From contig NZ_JANKJG010000014.1 of NCBI RefSeq assembly GCF_024733015.1, positions 1 through 64,000 of the forward strand: DNA of 64,000 nucleotides, in the 5' to 3' direction. This stretch comes from Pseudosulfitobacter koreensis (lineage in GTDB: Bacteria > Pseudomonadota > Alphaproteobacteria > Rhodobacterales > Rhodobacteraceae). The notes under the pieces were generated by a model. It ran no database searches and was not told where the DNA came from. It saw nothing but the letters and a program-made list of their open reading frames with translations. Below are positions 26,232-36,743 of this stretch, piece after piece. How positions within the stretch are numbered: position 1 is the first letter of the stretch; each line of letters starts with the position of its first letter. Made by a program: the position numbers and the translations under genes.

Positions 26232-27136
26232 TCGTTCAAAACTCCCTCAAATTCCCGCCATTCCCCCTTGGACATTCCGGATGTCTCCTGCGTCACCTCT
26301 TCGCCCTTGAGCATGCGGCGGACGCACTCAAGACCCTTGGCGGAGAGTTGCGCGCCGCCCATGCGGTAGTCTTCGAAGGCGCCGTAGGCGGCGGGCACCC
26401 AGTCGGCGACGACTTTGGCGATGGCGTCGGCGTAGACGCGGATTTCGTATTGGGCGTGGGCGTCGGCGCGCAGGCGCAGGAAGTGGAAGAGGTTGTGCAG
26501 GTCAACCTTCCAGTACCATTGGGTGTAGATGTTGGCGGGCAGGTTCATGCGGGCCAGTTCGCGGGCAAGGCCGGACTGGCCGTCTTCGGAAATCATCTGC
26601 TCGTAGTGGTCATAGGCGCGGTTGCTGTCGGCCTTGAGGATGTCGAGGACGCGGGCGGCCTCTTCGCCTTCCAGCAGGGCTCCGCGGCCCTGGTTGTTGA
26701 CCACGGATTGCGCGTTGAGGTGGTCGGGCGCGGGAATGTAGAATTCGCGGTCGAGGATCGAATAGCGGGCCGAGTATTCGTTGACGTTGGCGGTGCGGTG
26801 GCGGATCCACTGGCGGGCGACGAAGACGGGCAGTTTGACGTGCAGCTTGATCTCGCACATCTCGAAGGGGGTCGAGTGCCAGTGGCGCATCAGGTAGCGG
26901 ATCAGGCCCTCGTCGTTCTGGACGGATTTGGTGCCCCGGCCATAGGACACGCGGGCGGCCTGGCAGATCGCGCTGTCGTCGCCCATGTAGTCGATGACGC
27001 GGACAAAGCCGTGGTCGAGCACGTCGTGGGCGCGGTAGAGATGTTGTTCGATGCCCGGTGCGGTCGCGCGCAGGGTCTGCTGGGGGGCGTCGCGCAGGGC
27101 GTCGACTTCGGCTTGTTGGTCGGGGCTGAGAGGCAT
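26222..27136 (-). CDS. thyX: Flavin-dependent thymidylate synthase ThyX
   Basis: 304-residue enzyme making dTMP from dUMP with methylenetetrahydrofolate, FAD and NADPH. The signature [11 protein letters not shown] (Arg112-His113-Arg114 to Ser122) is the ThyX motif. [18 protein letters not shown] is also typical. ThyA is not seen here; many alphaproteobacteria rely on ThyX. Start ATG 27136 ([12 protein letters not shown]). Confidence 0.96.
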   Translation of the reverse strand: MPLSPDQQAEVDALRDAPQQTLRATAPGIEQHLYRAHDVLDHGFVRVIDYMGDDSAICQAARVSYGRGTKSVQNDEGLIRYLMRHWHSTPFEMCEIKLHVKLPVFVARQWIRHRTANVNEYSARYSILDREFYIPAPDHLNAQSVVNNQGRGALLEGEEAARVLDILKADSNRAYDHYEQMISEDGQSGLARELARMNLPANIYTQWYWKVDLHNLFHFLRLRADAHAQYEIRVYADAIAKVVADWVPAAYGAFEDYRMGGAQLSAKGLECVRRMLKGEEVTQETSGMSKGEWREFEGVLNDPA

Positions 27137-27331
27137 TGCGCGAATCCTTTGGACACAGAATCTGATAGGGCGTCACCTTATCTAGCGGGGAGCCATCCGT
27201 GAACCGCTATATCGTGGTCGCATGCAAGACACATCTATCGGGGGTTGTTCACAGATTCGTTGACTTTGAACGCGTTTGGGGGGAATTTGACGCCAATAAG
27301 AGGCAGCAGTTCAACAAAAAGGTGGTCGCAA

Positions 27332-28261
27332 ATGACCCGTTTATTCTCAGGCATCGCCGTATTGGCGCTGGTTGCCGCGTGCGGCGACGGCAATCCGTTT
27401 ACGGCCCCTCCGACTGACACCGGTGGCGATCCGACCACGGGGCCGATCCCTGCGGTTCTGGCGAGCGATCTGGACAGTTTCACATATGACCCGACGACGG
27501 GCACGCTGGTGGTGACGGGCGTGAGCCTGGACGAGGACGCGCTGGGGTCGGTCTATCGGCGCACACCGGGGCTGGATGTGCCGGGCTATGTGGCGTTCAC
27601 CGCACAGGACGATGCGCTGGACCAGCACGCGACGGCCTATGTGCAGGACATCAACGGCACGCGCGCGGGCATCATGGTGACGGGCGGGCAGTTCGGCACC
27701 TATAACGGCGGCGCTGCCTATGGCCGCGAGGGCGGCTACAGCCCGCATGTGGTGACGGGCGAAAGTGGTCTGGTGACCTATGAGGGCGATTACGTCGGGC
27801 TGACCAACCTGCCGGGGGACGAAACGGATCTGTTGCCATTTCCAGATGGCCGCAACGAGGCTCTGAGGCCGGGACAGGCGGCGAAGGTGACGGGCAAGAT
27901 CTTCTTCAACGTCGATTTTTCGGACAACACGCTGAAGGGGTCGATCTATGAGCGCCAGCTGGATCTGGCCGACAGCCAGCTGACCGGGGGCGCGACGACG
28001 GTGGCGGTGGCGAATATCGACTTTGTGCCCACCACGATCGACGGCAACGGGACCTTTCAGGGCGATGCGCGCATTGGTCAGGACGACAAGGGCACCTATG
28101 GCGGCATCTTTGGCGGGACTGAAAGCGAGGTCATGGCGGGTGCGGTCTTTCTTGAGGACCATTTGCTGGAGATCGAAAATGCCGAAGAATACGGCGTCTG
28201 GGTGCTGGGCAAATGCGGCGGACCGCAAGCCGGTGCGCCCTGTACGGATGTGGACGACTGA
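27332..28261 (+). CDS. TbpB-like surface lipoprotein, probable Slam substrate
   Basis: 309 residues. Signal peptide with lipobox LVAAC (Cys17), a Thr/Pro/Asp linker, then a beta-rich body. The C-terminal half (VTGKIFFNVDFSDNTLKGSI, then GTFQGDARI, DDKGTYGGIFGG, EVMAGAVF) has the repeated G-x-F/GA pattern of the TbpB-type 8-stranded barrel (TbpBBD), shared by surface lipoproteins. ATG 27332 is chosen because it starts the lipoprotein signal. The earlier frame start at 27245 has none. The gene is followed after 24 bp by a Slam-type barrel gene. The bound ligand is unknown; two Cys near the C-terminus may form a disulfide. Confidence 0.8.
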   Translation: MTRLFSGIAVLALVAACGDGNPFTAPPTDTGGDPTTGPIPAVLASDLDSFTYDPTTGTLVVTGVSLDEDALGSVYRRTPGLDVPGYVAFTAQDDALDQHATAYVQDINGTRAGIMVTGGQFGTYNGGAAYGREGGYSPHVVTGESGLVTYEGDYVGLTNLPGDETDLLPFPDGRNEALRPGQAAKVTGKIFFNVDFSDNTLKGSIYERQLDLADSQLTGGATTVAVANIDFVPTTIDGNGTFQGDARIGQDDKGTYGGIFGGTESEVMAGAVFLEDHLLEIENAEEYGVWVLGKCGGPQAGAPCTDVDD

Positions 28262-28285
28262 GCCGGGGGCTGACGGGCGGATCGG

Positions 28286-29698
28286 ATGATACGCATAAGA
28301 CACTTGTTATGTGTCACGGCTGTGGCCGCGCCGGGGTTTGGCGCGGTCGTGGCCATTGCGGGGACCGATGACGTCAAGGCGGCCCCTGTCGAGACCACGG
28401 TATCCTTAGGCGATGCGCGCGCGCTTGCGCATGTGGCGCTGAGCCGGGGCGATGCCGATCTGGCGTTGAAGCTGGGCACGAGCCTGTTGCAGGCCGATGC
28501 GCGTGACGCCAATGCGCTGGCGATCGTGGCCGCAGCCGAGGCGCAGCGGGGCAATCACCGGGCATCGCGCCGTGCGGCGGGGCGCGCCTATCGCGCCAGT
28601 GACGACGACACATCCCGGTTGAAGGCGGCGCAGTTTGCCGCGCGGGCGGCGATGCTGGACAAGCGCCCTACCCTCACGCAGATCTGGCTGCGCCGGGCGG
28701 CGACCAACACCACCAACCCCGAGGACATCAAGCGGATCGGCGCGGATTACGCACGGGTGCGGGCGATGAACCCGTTCAGCTTTCGCATCGGTGCCAGTGT
28801 CTCGCCTTCGGACAACGTGAACAACGGCGCCGACAGCGCGTTGCAGACCATCGACGGCGTGCCCATCGTCGGCAGCCTGAGCGGCAGTGCGCAGGCGCTG
28901 TCGGGCACCGTCGCCACCACCGACATCGCATTGGGATACCGGATCGCTCAGTCGGACACCGGCGTGACCGAGATCGGCACGCGGCTCTACGTCAAGCGTG
29001 TGTCGCTGTCGTCGGAGGCCAAGGCGATGGCACCGGGGTTCAGCGGCGCGGATCTGGGCAGCACCTATGCGGATGTGTCCATCGACCGGCGGTTTCGCTG
29101 GGGCAAGCCGGGCAACACCGCGTCGGTCGGGCTTGCGCTTGGCAAGACATGGTCGGGCGGCGATGCGTCCTATGATTTTGCGAGCCTGCGCGCATCCCGC
29201 TCGGTCGGCTTGGGCGCGCGCACGCGACTGGGGTTCAGCGCCGCACTGGAAGAGCGCAAATCGGCGGTGCGGGCCAGCCAGGACCAGACCCTGACCACAT
29301 TTGGCGCGCAGCTGAGTCACAAGCTGACGCGCGGCGACACCGTGGGCCTGTCGTTTTCGCTGTCGGACGTGGACGCGGGCCACATCAACCAGCGCCAATC
29401 CTCGGCCAGCGTGCGGGCATCCTATCATTTTGGCCAGTCCATCGGCCCCGCGCAGGTCACCGCATCGCTGATCGTGGGGCAATCGCAGTACGACGATTTC
29501 AGCGTCGGCTGGATCGCGGTGCCGGGCGGGCGCGAGGACACGTCGTTCTACGGCGACGTCACATTTTTCTTTGCCGATTACGACTATGCAGGCTTTGCGC
29601 CATCTGTGCGGCTGCGCGCAGGCCAACGACAAAGCAACGTCAGCCGCTACGAGGGTGCGGAGTTTTCCGTGAACTTCGAGGTCAAGTCGGTCTTTTGA
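28286..29698 (+). CDS. Surface lipoprotein assembly modifier (Slam, DUF560), type XI secretion outer-membrane protein
   Basis: 470 residues. Signal peptide, then an alpha-helical N-terminal region of TPR-like pairs (ALAHVALSRGDADLALKLGT and onward, about 45-160). The C-terminal part is a beta-barrel of about 14 alternating strands ending in VNFEVKSVF with a terminal Phe, as outer-membrane proteins do. The helical-then-barrel architecture and adjacency to a TbpB-like lipoprotein match Slam. It would move that lipoprotein, or its barrel domain, to the cell surface. Confidence 0.8.
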   Translation: MIRIRHLLCVTAVAAPGFGAVVAIAGTDDVKAAPVETTVSLGDARALAHVALSRGDADLALKLGTSLLQADARDANALAIVAAAEAQRGNHRASRRAAGRAYRASDDDTSRLKAAQFAARAAMLDKRPTLTQIWLRRAATNTTNPEDIKRIGADYARVRAMNPFSFRIGASVSPSDNVNNGADSALQTIDGVPIVGSLSGSAQALSGTVATTDIALGYRIAQSDTGVTEIGTRLYVKRVSLSSEAKAMAPGFSGADLGSTYADVSIDRRFRWGKPGNTASVGLALGKTWSGGDASYDFASLRASRSVGLGARTRLGFSAALEERKSAVRASQDQTLTTFGAQLSHKLTRGDTVGLSFSLSDVDAGHINQRQSSASVRASYHFGQSIGPAQVTASLIVGQSQYDDFSVGWIAVPGGREDTSFYGDVTFFFADYDYAGFAPSVRLRAGQRQSNVSRYEGAEFSVNFEVKSVF

Positions 29699-29807
29699 TC
29701 CGTGCGGGTCGCACAGGCTGACGCGCCCGCGCGCCGGAAACTGCGCTGGCCCTTGGGCGCGTGCGTGCTAGAGTCTGCCCAGACTTCAAGGACGAAAGGA
29801 CGCGACA

Positions 29808-30236
29808 ATGGCGCTGAAGTATTTGCACACGATGGTTCGGGTGAAGGATCTGGAGAAATCCATGGCCTTTTTCGAGATGCTGGGCCTGAAAGAGACCCGC
29901 CGCATGGACAGCGAGCAGGGGCGTTTTTCGCTGATCTTCATGGCCCCAGAGGGGCAGGAAGAGTGCCCTGTCGAGCTGACCTACAACTGGGACGGCGACG
30001 ACAAGCTGCCCGACGACAGCCGCCATTTCGGGCACCTGGCCTATGCGGTCGATGACATTTACGGGATGTGCCAAAAGCTGCAGGACAACGGCGTGACCAT
30101 CAACCGCCCGCCGCGTGACGGGCACATGGCGTTCGTGCGCTCGCCCGACAACATCTCGATCGAGCTTTTGCAATCGGGTGACGCGCTGGCCCCGCAAGAG
30201 CCGTGGGCCAGCATGGAAAACACCGGGCACTGGTAA
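29808..30236 (+). CDS. gloA: Lactoylglutathione lyase (glyoxalase I)
   Basis: 142-residue VOC metalloenzyme that detoxifies methylglyoxal as its glutathione hemithioacetal. Metal ligands fit in order: His in LHTMVRV, Glu in PVELTYNW, His in FGHLAYAV and Glu in SIELLQ. GloA-type length and the MRVKDLEKSMAFF-like start support it. The next gene's GTG begins 3 nt after its stop. Confidence 0.93.
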   Translation: MALKYLHTMVRVKDLEKSMAFFEMLGLKETRRMDSEQGRFSLIFMAPEGQEECPVELTYNWDGDDKLPDDSRHFGHLAYAVDDIYGMCQKLQDNGVTINRPPRDGHMAFVRSPDNISIELLQSGDALAPQEPWASMENTGHW

Positions 30237-30238
30237 CG

Positions 30239-30955
30239 GTGAAACATGCGCTGATCGCATTGTGGTGGGGCCTTTGCATGGCCCTGCCCGCCGCCGCCAC
30301 AGCACAGGAGTGCCGGTTGGCGCTGGTTCTGGCGCTGGATGTGTCGTCGTCGGTGGATGCGACCGAGGACACGTTGCAGCGGCAGGGGCTGGTGGCGGCA
30401 TTGACCGCGCCCGAGGTCCGCGCGGCGTTTTTTGCGACGGACGCGCCCGTGGCGCTGGCGGTTTACGAGTGGTCGGGACGCTACAATCAGGAGCTGATCC
30501 TAGATTGGGTGGTCGTGCGTGGCCCCGCCGAACTGCTGATGGCGGCAGAGACCGTGGCGGCGTCGAAACGCTCGCACAATGATTTCCCCACGGCGATGGG
30601 CTATGCGCTGGGGTATGGCGCGGGGCTGTTGGAGCGCGCGCCCGACTGTCTGCAACAGACGCTGGACATGGCGGGCGACGGGCAGAACAACGATGGCTTT
30701 GGCCCGAAGGCGGCCTATCGCGCGTTTGATTTCGCGCAGGTGACGGTGAACGGTCTGGTGGTGAACGCCGCCGATTACGAGGCCGAGGTCGGGCTGATCG
30801 CCTTCTATCAGCGCGAAGTGATGCACGGGCCCGGTGCCTTTGTCGAAGTGGCGCAGGGGTTCGAGGATTACGAGCGCGCGATGCGCCGCAAGCTGGAGCG
30901 CGAGCTGTCGCCGCCGGTGTTCGGGGCGTTGCGGCAACCGGGTGACCGGGGATGA
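30239..30955 (+). CDS. Secreted DUF1194 (von Willebrand A-like) protein, copy 1
   Basis: 238 residues with a signal peptide (LWWGLCMALPAAATA). The body is a vWA-like domain with a MIDAS-type DxSxS at 34-38 (LALDVSSSVD) and a DMAGDGQNND segment matching the family. Likely periplasmic or secreted and metal-dependent. GTG 30239 follows the gloA stop directly; translation is probably coupled. A paralogue follows after 7 bp. Confidence 0.82.
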   Translation: MKHALIALWWGLCMALPAAATAQECRLALVLALDVSSSVDATEDTLQRQGLVAALTAPEVRAAFFATDAPVALAVYEWSGRYNQELILDWVVVRGPAELLMAAETVAASKRSHNDFPTAMGYALGYGAGLLERAPDCLQQTLDMAGDGQNNDGFGPKAAYRAFDFAQVTVNGLVVNAADYEAEVGLIAFYQREVMHGPGAFVEVAQGFEDYERAMRRKLERELSPPVFGALRQPGDRG

Positions 30956-30962
30956 TGTGCGC

Positions 30963-31712
30963 ATGATACGGGCGGCGCTGTTGGCATGTGCGTTTGCGGT
31001 CGCGGGACAGGCGCAGGCGGCGTGCAGGCAGGCGCTGGCGCTGGGTCTGGATGTGTCGGGATCGGTCGATGCGCGCGAATACCGGTTGCAGATGGACGGG
31101 CTGGCGCAGGCGCTGGATGCGGGCCCGGTGCGGCAGGCGTTGATGCAGTTTCCGCAGACGCCGGTGAAGCTGGCGGTCTATGAATGGAGCAGTCCCGGCG
31201 ACACCACGCTGCTGGTGCCCTGGACGGAAGTGACCTCCGAAGCGGCGCTGGACGGTGTGATCGGAACGCTGCGCGCGCGGGTGCGGGTGCCACGCTCGCC
31301 CGGGACGGGCCTGGGGTCGGCGGTGCAGCACGGCGTGGGGATGCTGGATCAGACCGATTGCACGGTGCGGACGCTGGATATTTCGGGCGACGGCAAATCC
31401 AATCTGGGACCGCGTCCGCGCGATGTGAAGAACGCGCTGTCGGGGCGGGGTGTCACGGTGAACGCGCTGGTGATCGGGGCGGATGCGCCGGCCACGGGGG
31501 ATCGCAGGCAGGACGAGATCGGCGAGCTGAGCTCATATTTTCGCGCCGAGGTGATTTTCGGGGCGGATGCCTTTGTCGAGACGGCGCTGGGGTTCGACGG
31601 CTATGCGGCGGCGATGCAGCGCAAGCTGGAGCGGGAATTGCAGGTCATGGTTATCGGTGGCGTGATCGGGGGCGTGATGGGTGGCGTCATCGAGGACGTG
31701 GCGCGGCCCTAG
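30963..31712 (+). CDS. Secreted DUF1194 (von Willebrand A-like) protein, copy 2
   Basis: 249-residue paralogue of the preceding gene. Signal peptide, MIDAS DxSxS at 30-34 (GLDVSGSVD), and LDISGDGKSNLGPRPRD. It differs in a C-terminal extension, VMVIGGVIGGVMGGVIEDV, a glycine-zipper-like hydrophobic stretch that could insert in a membrane or self-associate; copy 1 has none. Start ATG 30963. Confidence 0.82.
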   Translation: MIRAALLACAFAVAGQAQAACRQALALGLDVSGSVDAREYRLQMDGLAQALDAGPVRQALMQFPQTPVKLAVYEWSSPGDTTLLVPWTEVTSEAALDGVIGTLRARVRVPRSPGTGLGSAVQHGVGMLDQTDCTVRTLDISGDGKSNLGPRPRDVKNALSGRGVTVNALVIGADAPATGDRRQDEIGELSSYFRAEVIFGADAFVETALGFDGYAAAMQRKLERELQVMVIGGVIGGVMGGVIEDVARP

Positions 31713-31770
31713 CCGGGGGGGATGCAGACCGCCGTTCTGGCTGGTCCTTGATGTGCATCGCAGGCGGGGA

Positions 31771-32283
31771 TCAGTAGATATAGCGGATCTGATCGGTCCA
31801 ATAGCGTTCGACGCGCTTGAGGGTGCCTGTGATCTCTTCGATGCCGTCGTCGCGCAGGACCTGTGCGGCCTGCAGGCCGACGGCGTGACGCTCGAAGAGT
31901 TCGGCCACGGTGTCGCGGATCATGCGGCCGTTCGCGGTCAGCCGGACCCGGACCGAACGACGGTCGATCTCGCAGCGCTGGTGGTGCATGTAGCCCATTT
32001 CCACCAGCTTCTTGAGGTTGTAGCTGACGTTGCTGCCCTGATAGTAGCCCCGGCTTTTCAATTCGCCGGCCGTCACCTCGTTGTCACCGATGTTGAACAG
32101 CAAGAGCGCCTGGACCGCGTTGATTTCCAGCACGCCGACACGTTCGAACTCATCCTTGATCACGTCGAGCAGCAGACGGTGCAGCCGCTCGACCAGCGAC
32201 AGCGCCTCGAGATAGCTGCCGATAAAACTCCTCCCCGGCGGACCGTTGCCGGGCATCTTGAGTGCAGGTTCCTGAATGCTCAT
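31771..32283 (-). CDS. ldtR: MarR-family regulator, LdtR type
   Basis: 170 residues with a winged helix: VLEINAVQALLLFNIGD, then the recognition part KSRGYYQGSNVSYNLKKLVEMGY and wing HHQRCEIDRRSVRVRL. This matches LdtR of Rhizobiales and Rhodobacterales, linked to L,D-transpeptidase and stress control. No ldt gene is adjacent. Confidence 0.85.
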   Translation of the reverse strand: MSIQEPALKMPGNGPPGRSFIGSYLEALSLVERLHRLLLDVIKDEFERVGVLEINAVQALLLFNIGDNEVTAGELKSRGYYQGSNVSYNLKKLVEMGYMHHQRCEIDRRSVRVRLTANGRMIRDTVAELFERHAVGLQAAQVLRDDGIEEITGTLKRVERYWTDQIRYIY

Positions 32284-32725
32284 TGTACTACTCCGACTCG
32301 TTCATCCTGCGAGGGAGAATGGGGAGAATTTGACAATAAACCGTTAAGTTGGGTTTGGGGGGAGGAACCAATTTGATAGAGGGGAAGTGGATTTGGAGTC
32401 TTTGGCACATATATTTTTTTGCGCTTTATTCGTTTCAGCGAGTAGGTTTAGGACCCTCGCAGTACCCGCGTTGGCGGCACAGTAAACCGTAGCAGCCACC
32501 CAGGGATTTAGACGTTTTGTTGTTGTGCCGCGACAGCGTCAGGAGCCATATGCGAACTGATCGGCAGTTTTAGAGCTAGTGATCAAAGTGACACATGTGG
32601 ATTGGGGTACTTTTTGTCACCCGCAGTGACTGTAAAAAATACGGCAGAAAGTTTTTTGCTATTGTGAAGTCATAGGTTACACATAGGTATGAACTGATAT
32701 TTTAGATTGCGAGGAAGAGCAAACT
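32284..32725. other. Non-coding, increasingly AT-rich interval before a foreign gene
   Basis: 442 bp without a credible gene. Composition drops from GC-rich to AT-rich around 32,330. GTGACA (32588-32593) and TGTCAC (32615-32620) form an inverted pair. The region probably includes the island boundary and the promoter of the gene at 32726. Confidence 0.5.
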
Positions 32726-34291
32726 GTGTCTAACGAAGAACATGCGGAGTGGCTCAAAGAAGGAGTTGAGAGCTGGAATCGCCGAAGGAAAAAGGTTCAA
32801 TTTTCCCCTGATCTATCAAGTATACGATTCTTCGACTTTCTGCCGCCAGACTTTCGAGATGCGCCCAAAACTTCTAGGTTTTTCGAGAAAATTGATCTAT
32901 CAAACGCAAATCTAAGAAACTCTGACCTATCTGATCTTAATTTCGTCGGCTCAAAATTTGTTAACGCAGATATGTCCAATTCAAACCTCTCCATGTCAAA
33001 TTTTGGAAGAGCAAACTTTACAAATGCTGACCTCTCTGGTGTGAACGCTCGAAATTCTATTTTCAAGAGTAGCAAATTTGAAAATACTACCTTGGTTGGA
33101 ATTGAGTTAGCAGGTGCCACAATTGAGGGCGCGACCTTCATCGCTAGCAATATTCCTGAAAGCCAAATAGAAAAGGTATCGCTGCAGACAGCTTCTGTCT
33201 TCGCAGACCGACAAGCGTTCTTACAAGCTATAGAACCCCGTTTACTTTCAGCCAACAAAATGGAAAAATCACTGCCAGAATTTTATGAAGAAGAATATGA
33301 CAGCGGAAAATCTAAAAAGAACAGATATGACGTTTTCTTTGCTACCAACCGCAACCCCATTCTTGAAAGAGGCGAGCTTACTGGATTTGGAGCTTTAAAC
33401 AATAACACGTTAAGCCTCGGTGTTTGCGAAGTTATTGTCCCTGAAGGTCATCGCGTAGGTTCTTTAGGATCACCATTGTGGAAGCGACTTTTTAACAGGA
33501 AAGATGATCGCTTACATATTGATCATTTGATTTCAATGAATGATGAGCTTTTTTGGAAGCTCATCCGGGATACCGCTGACAGAATGAAGCTGCGCGAGCA
33601 CCCAACAATCTTTGTTCATGGCTTCAACACTACATTTGAAGAAGCAGTGCTTAGGTCGTCTCAAATTGGGTATGACCTAGGTATAGGTCAAGGAATCGCT
33701 CTTTTTAGCTGGCCATCAAAAGGCAAGCTACGCAATTACAGCGCTGACGAGACGCAATCTGAAGCGAGTAAGTACTTCTTGGCTAATTTCATCCAAGACT
33801 TCACTGCCAACTCACCAACGGGCAAGGTGAATCTCATTGCTCACAGCATGGGTTGTAGGTGTCTCGCTGGGGCCCTGGAAGTTCTTTCTCACAAACGGGT
33901 TTCCACATTGAAAAAAGTAAACCAAGTCATCATGGCAGCAGCGGATGTAGATGCGACGATAATGCCCCATCAGGGAGGGTCGGTTGTAAAGCATTGCAAA
34001 AGGATGACATCTTATGTTTCGGGCTTAGACAGAGCCTTAAAAGTTTCTGGTTGGCTTCATAGCTACCCGAGAGTCGGTATCACTCCACCAACGTTCGTCT
34101 TAAATGGCATGGACACTATCATTGTAAACGACTTGGATTTAGGAGATTTTTCGCATGCCTACCTTTCCAGTAGCCGAACCATCCTTAGCGATGTTTTCAC
34201 TTTGCTGAAAGAGAATACTCCACCTGATAATCGGCATGCCATTGAACCCGCAGGGAATGGGACTGCTAAATATTGGCGCATTAAAAACTAG
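32726..34291 (+). CDS. Pentapeptide-repeat / alpha/beta-hydrolase fusion protein
   Basis: 521 residues. Residues 53-145 form pentapeptide repeats of A(D/N)LxN type (DLSNANLRNSDLSDLNF and on), a right-handed beta-helix. After a charged linker, residues 200-510 are a DUF900-like alpha/beta hydrolase: HGFN oxyanion region at 298-301, nucleophile Ser374 in IAHSMGC, and later D and H candidates in NGMDTII and DFSHAYLSS. Strongly AT-rich compared with its surroundings. Start GTG 32726 with GAGGAAGAG. A lipase-like effector or phage-defence role is possible from its isolated, foreign setting, but unproven. Confidence 0.75.
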   Translation: MSNEEHAEWLKEGVESWNRRRKKVQFSPDLSSIRFFDFLPPDFRDAPKTSRFFEKIDLSNANLRNSDLSDLNFVGSKFVNADMSNSNLSMSNFGRANFTNADLSGVNARNSIFKSSKFENTTLVGIELAGATIEGATFIASNIPESQIEKVSLQTASVFADRQAFLQAIEPRLLSANKMEKSLPEFYEEEYDSGKSKKNRYDVFFATNRNPILERGELTGFGALNNNTLSLGVCEVIVPEGHRVGSLGSPLWKRLFNRKDDRLHIDHLISMNDELFWKLIRDTADRMKLREHPTIFVHGFNTTFEEAVLRSSQIGYDLGIGQGIALFSWPSKGKLRNYSADETQSEASKYFLANFIQDFTANSPTGKVNLIAHSMGCRCLAGALEVLSHKRVSTLKKVNQVIMAAADVDATIMPHQGGSVVKHCKRMTSYVSGLDRALKVSGWLHSYPRVGITPPTFVLNGMDTIIVNDLDLGDFSHAYLSSSRTILSDVFTLLKENTPPDNRHAIEPAGNGTAKYWRIKN

Positions 34292-34310
34292 GAACTATTC
34301 ATGCCCCCCG

Positions 34311-34574
34311 CTACCCTGTCCCCTGGAACTGCACCGAGATCCGCGCGATCAGGGCTTCGAAGCGCTCGGGCGGTGGGACCTGGCCCGTCACCCACTGATA
34401 CAGGTCCTGATCGTTCTCGTTGAGCAGGTCGTCGTAGTTGGCGAGGCCTTCGTCGTCCATCAGGTGCAGGGTGTCGTCGGCGTAGGCGGTGAGGATCAGG
34501 TCCATTTCCTTGATCCCGCGCCGCATCGAGCGCATTTTCAGGCGCTTGAGGCGGTGTTCGTGCAGCTCAGACAT
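34311..34574 (-). CDS. sdhE: FAD assembly factor SdhE
   Basis: 87 residues. MRSMRRGIKEMDLILTAYAD contains the RGxxE motif (RRGIKEMD) that promotes covalent flavinylation of succinate dehydrogenase. Typical length. Overlaps the XRE regulator gene by 8 bp; sdh genes are not in the window. Confidence 0.93.
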   Translation of the reverse strand: MSELHEHRLKRLKMRSMRRGIKEMDLILTAYADDTLHLMDDEGLANYDDLLNENDQDLYQWVTGQVPPPERFEALIARISVQFQGTG

Positions 34575-34965
34575 CGGCGGGGTCCTGGACCAGCTTGCGC
34601 AGGGTCTTCTCCATCCGGGCGACGTGGTCGGCCTGGGCGGTGAGGTCGGCGCGCAGGGTGCGCAGGTCGGCGAGCAGCATGCGCATGTCGCGCGGCAGCG
34701 GGTCGTGGTCGGGGGCGGGCAGACCGTCGCCCTGGCCGTTGATCAGCCACATCATCGACACGTTCAAGAGCCCGGCCATCATCGACAGGCGGTTGGCGCG
34801 CGGCTCGGAGCGGTCGTCTTCCCACCCGCGCACGGTCGAGAGGCGCACGCCCAGACGGCGGGCCAGATCCTTTTGCGTCAATCCGGCGGATTCGCGCGCG
34901 GCGGCCACCCTGTCTCCGAAGGTCGCTGCTTCCTGTGAGTACCAGTCGTTGCCGTCGTCGTTCAT
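34567..34965 (-). CDS. XRE-family helix-turn-helix regulator
   Basis: 132 residues. HTH_3 domain at about 16-70 (FGDRVAAARESAGLTQKDLA, then RLGVRLSTVRGWEDDRSEP), followed by a helical, coiled-coil-prone tail. Co-transcribed with sdhE by overlap. Target unknown. Confidence 0.88.
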   Translation of the reverse strand: MNDDGNDWYSQEAATFGDRVAAARESAGLTQKDLARRLGVRLSTVRGWEDDRSEPRANRLSMMAGLLNVSMMWLINGQGDGLPAPDHDPLPRDMRMLLADLRTLRADLTAQADHVARMEKTLRKLVQDPADV

Positions 34966-35055
34966 GAGGTGTCCCCTATCCGTTGAGTGTGCGCCGATGC
35001 GCCTGTGCTTGGCCGATGCGCTTGTGCTTGATCGTGCGGCGGGCCGCGCCTATGA

Positions 35056-36294
<1,239 letters not shown>

Positions 36295-36451
36295 CGGGTT
36301 TTGGGTTGTTTGGGCGGAAGGTCTGGGGGGCGGGGCGAAGCGGGCGTTGACTGCGGGCTAAAGTCGTTTGTCAATCTACCGGGCCCTGTCCGCAAACCGT
36401 GGGAGTCGGTCTGGAATTCCTGACAAGGAAACCTTGCGTCGCACCGCGCGC

Positions 36452-36470
36452 GGTATATCTTGACGGTATA
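36452..36470 (+). promoter_or_regulatory. Direct repeat GGTATA before ccdA
   Basis: GGTATA at 36452 and 36465, 13 bp apart, lie 19-37 bp upstream of the ccdA ATG. Toxin-antitoxin operons are usually autorepressed at such sites. Inferred. Confidence 0.35.
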
Positions 36471-36488
36471 GGAACGGAGATTGATCGT

Positions 36489-36743
36489 ATGGCAAATGCC
36501 GCTAAGCGCAAGACCTCCTTGACACTCGATGCCGAGGCTCTGGAGGGCGCACGGGAGCTGGGTATCAACGTATCCGCAGTGGCTGAGGCGGCACTGGTCA
36601 AGGCCGTTGCCGAGGCGCGTCGCGACAAGTGGTTGGTTGAGAACGCCAGCGCGTTTGCCGCTCAATCGGATTGGCACGAGCACAACGGGCATCCACTGGC
36701 CGATATTATCGTAGCGCCCGGTGGATCCTCATGGTCTCGCTGA
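36489..36743 (+). CDS. ccdA: CcdA-type antitoxin
   Basis: 84 residues. KRKTSLTLDAEALEGARELG is the ribbon-helix-helix DNA-binding start; the C-terminal half (LVKAVAEARRDKWLVENASA) is the toxin-binding part. Start ATG 36489, preceded by GGAGATT; a longer frame to 36399 is rejected. It overlaps the toxin gene by 13 bp. Confidence 0.85.
   Translation: MANAAKRKTSLTLDAEALEGARELGINVSAVAEAALVKAVAEARRDKWLVENASAFAAQSDWHEHNGHPLADIIVAPGGSSWSR

Noticed and set aside
32284..32725. tRNA or attachment site at the island edge
   Set aside because: No cloverleaf or duplicated att-like sequence could be found.
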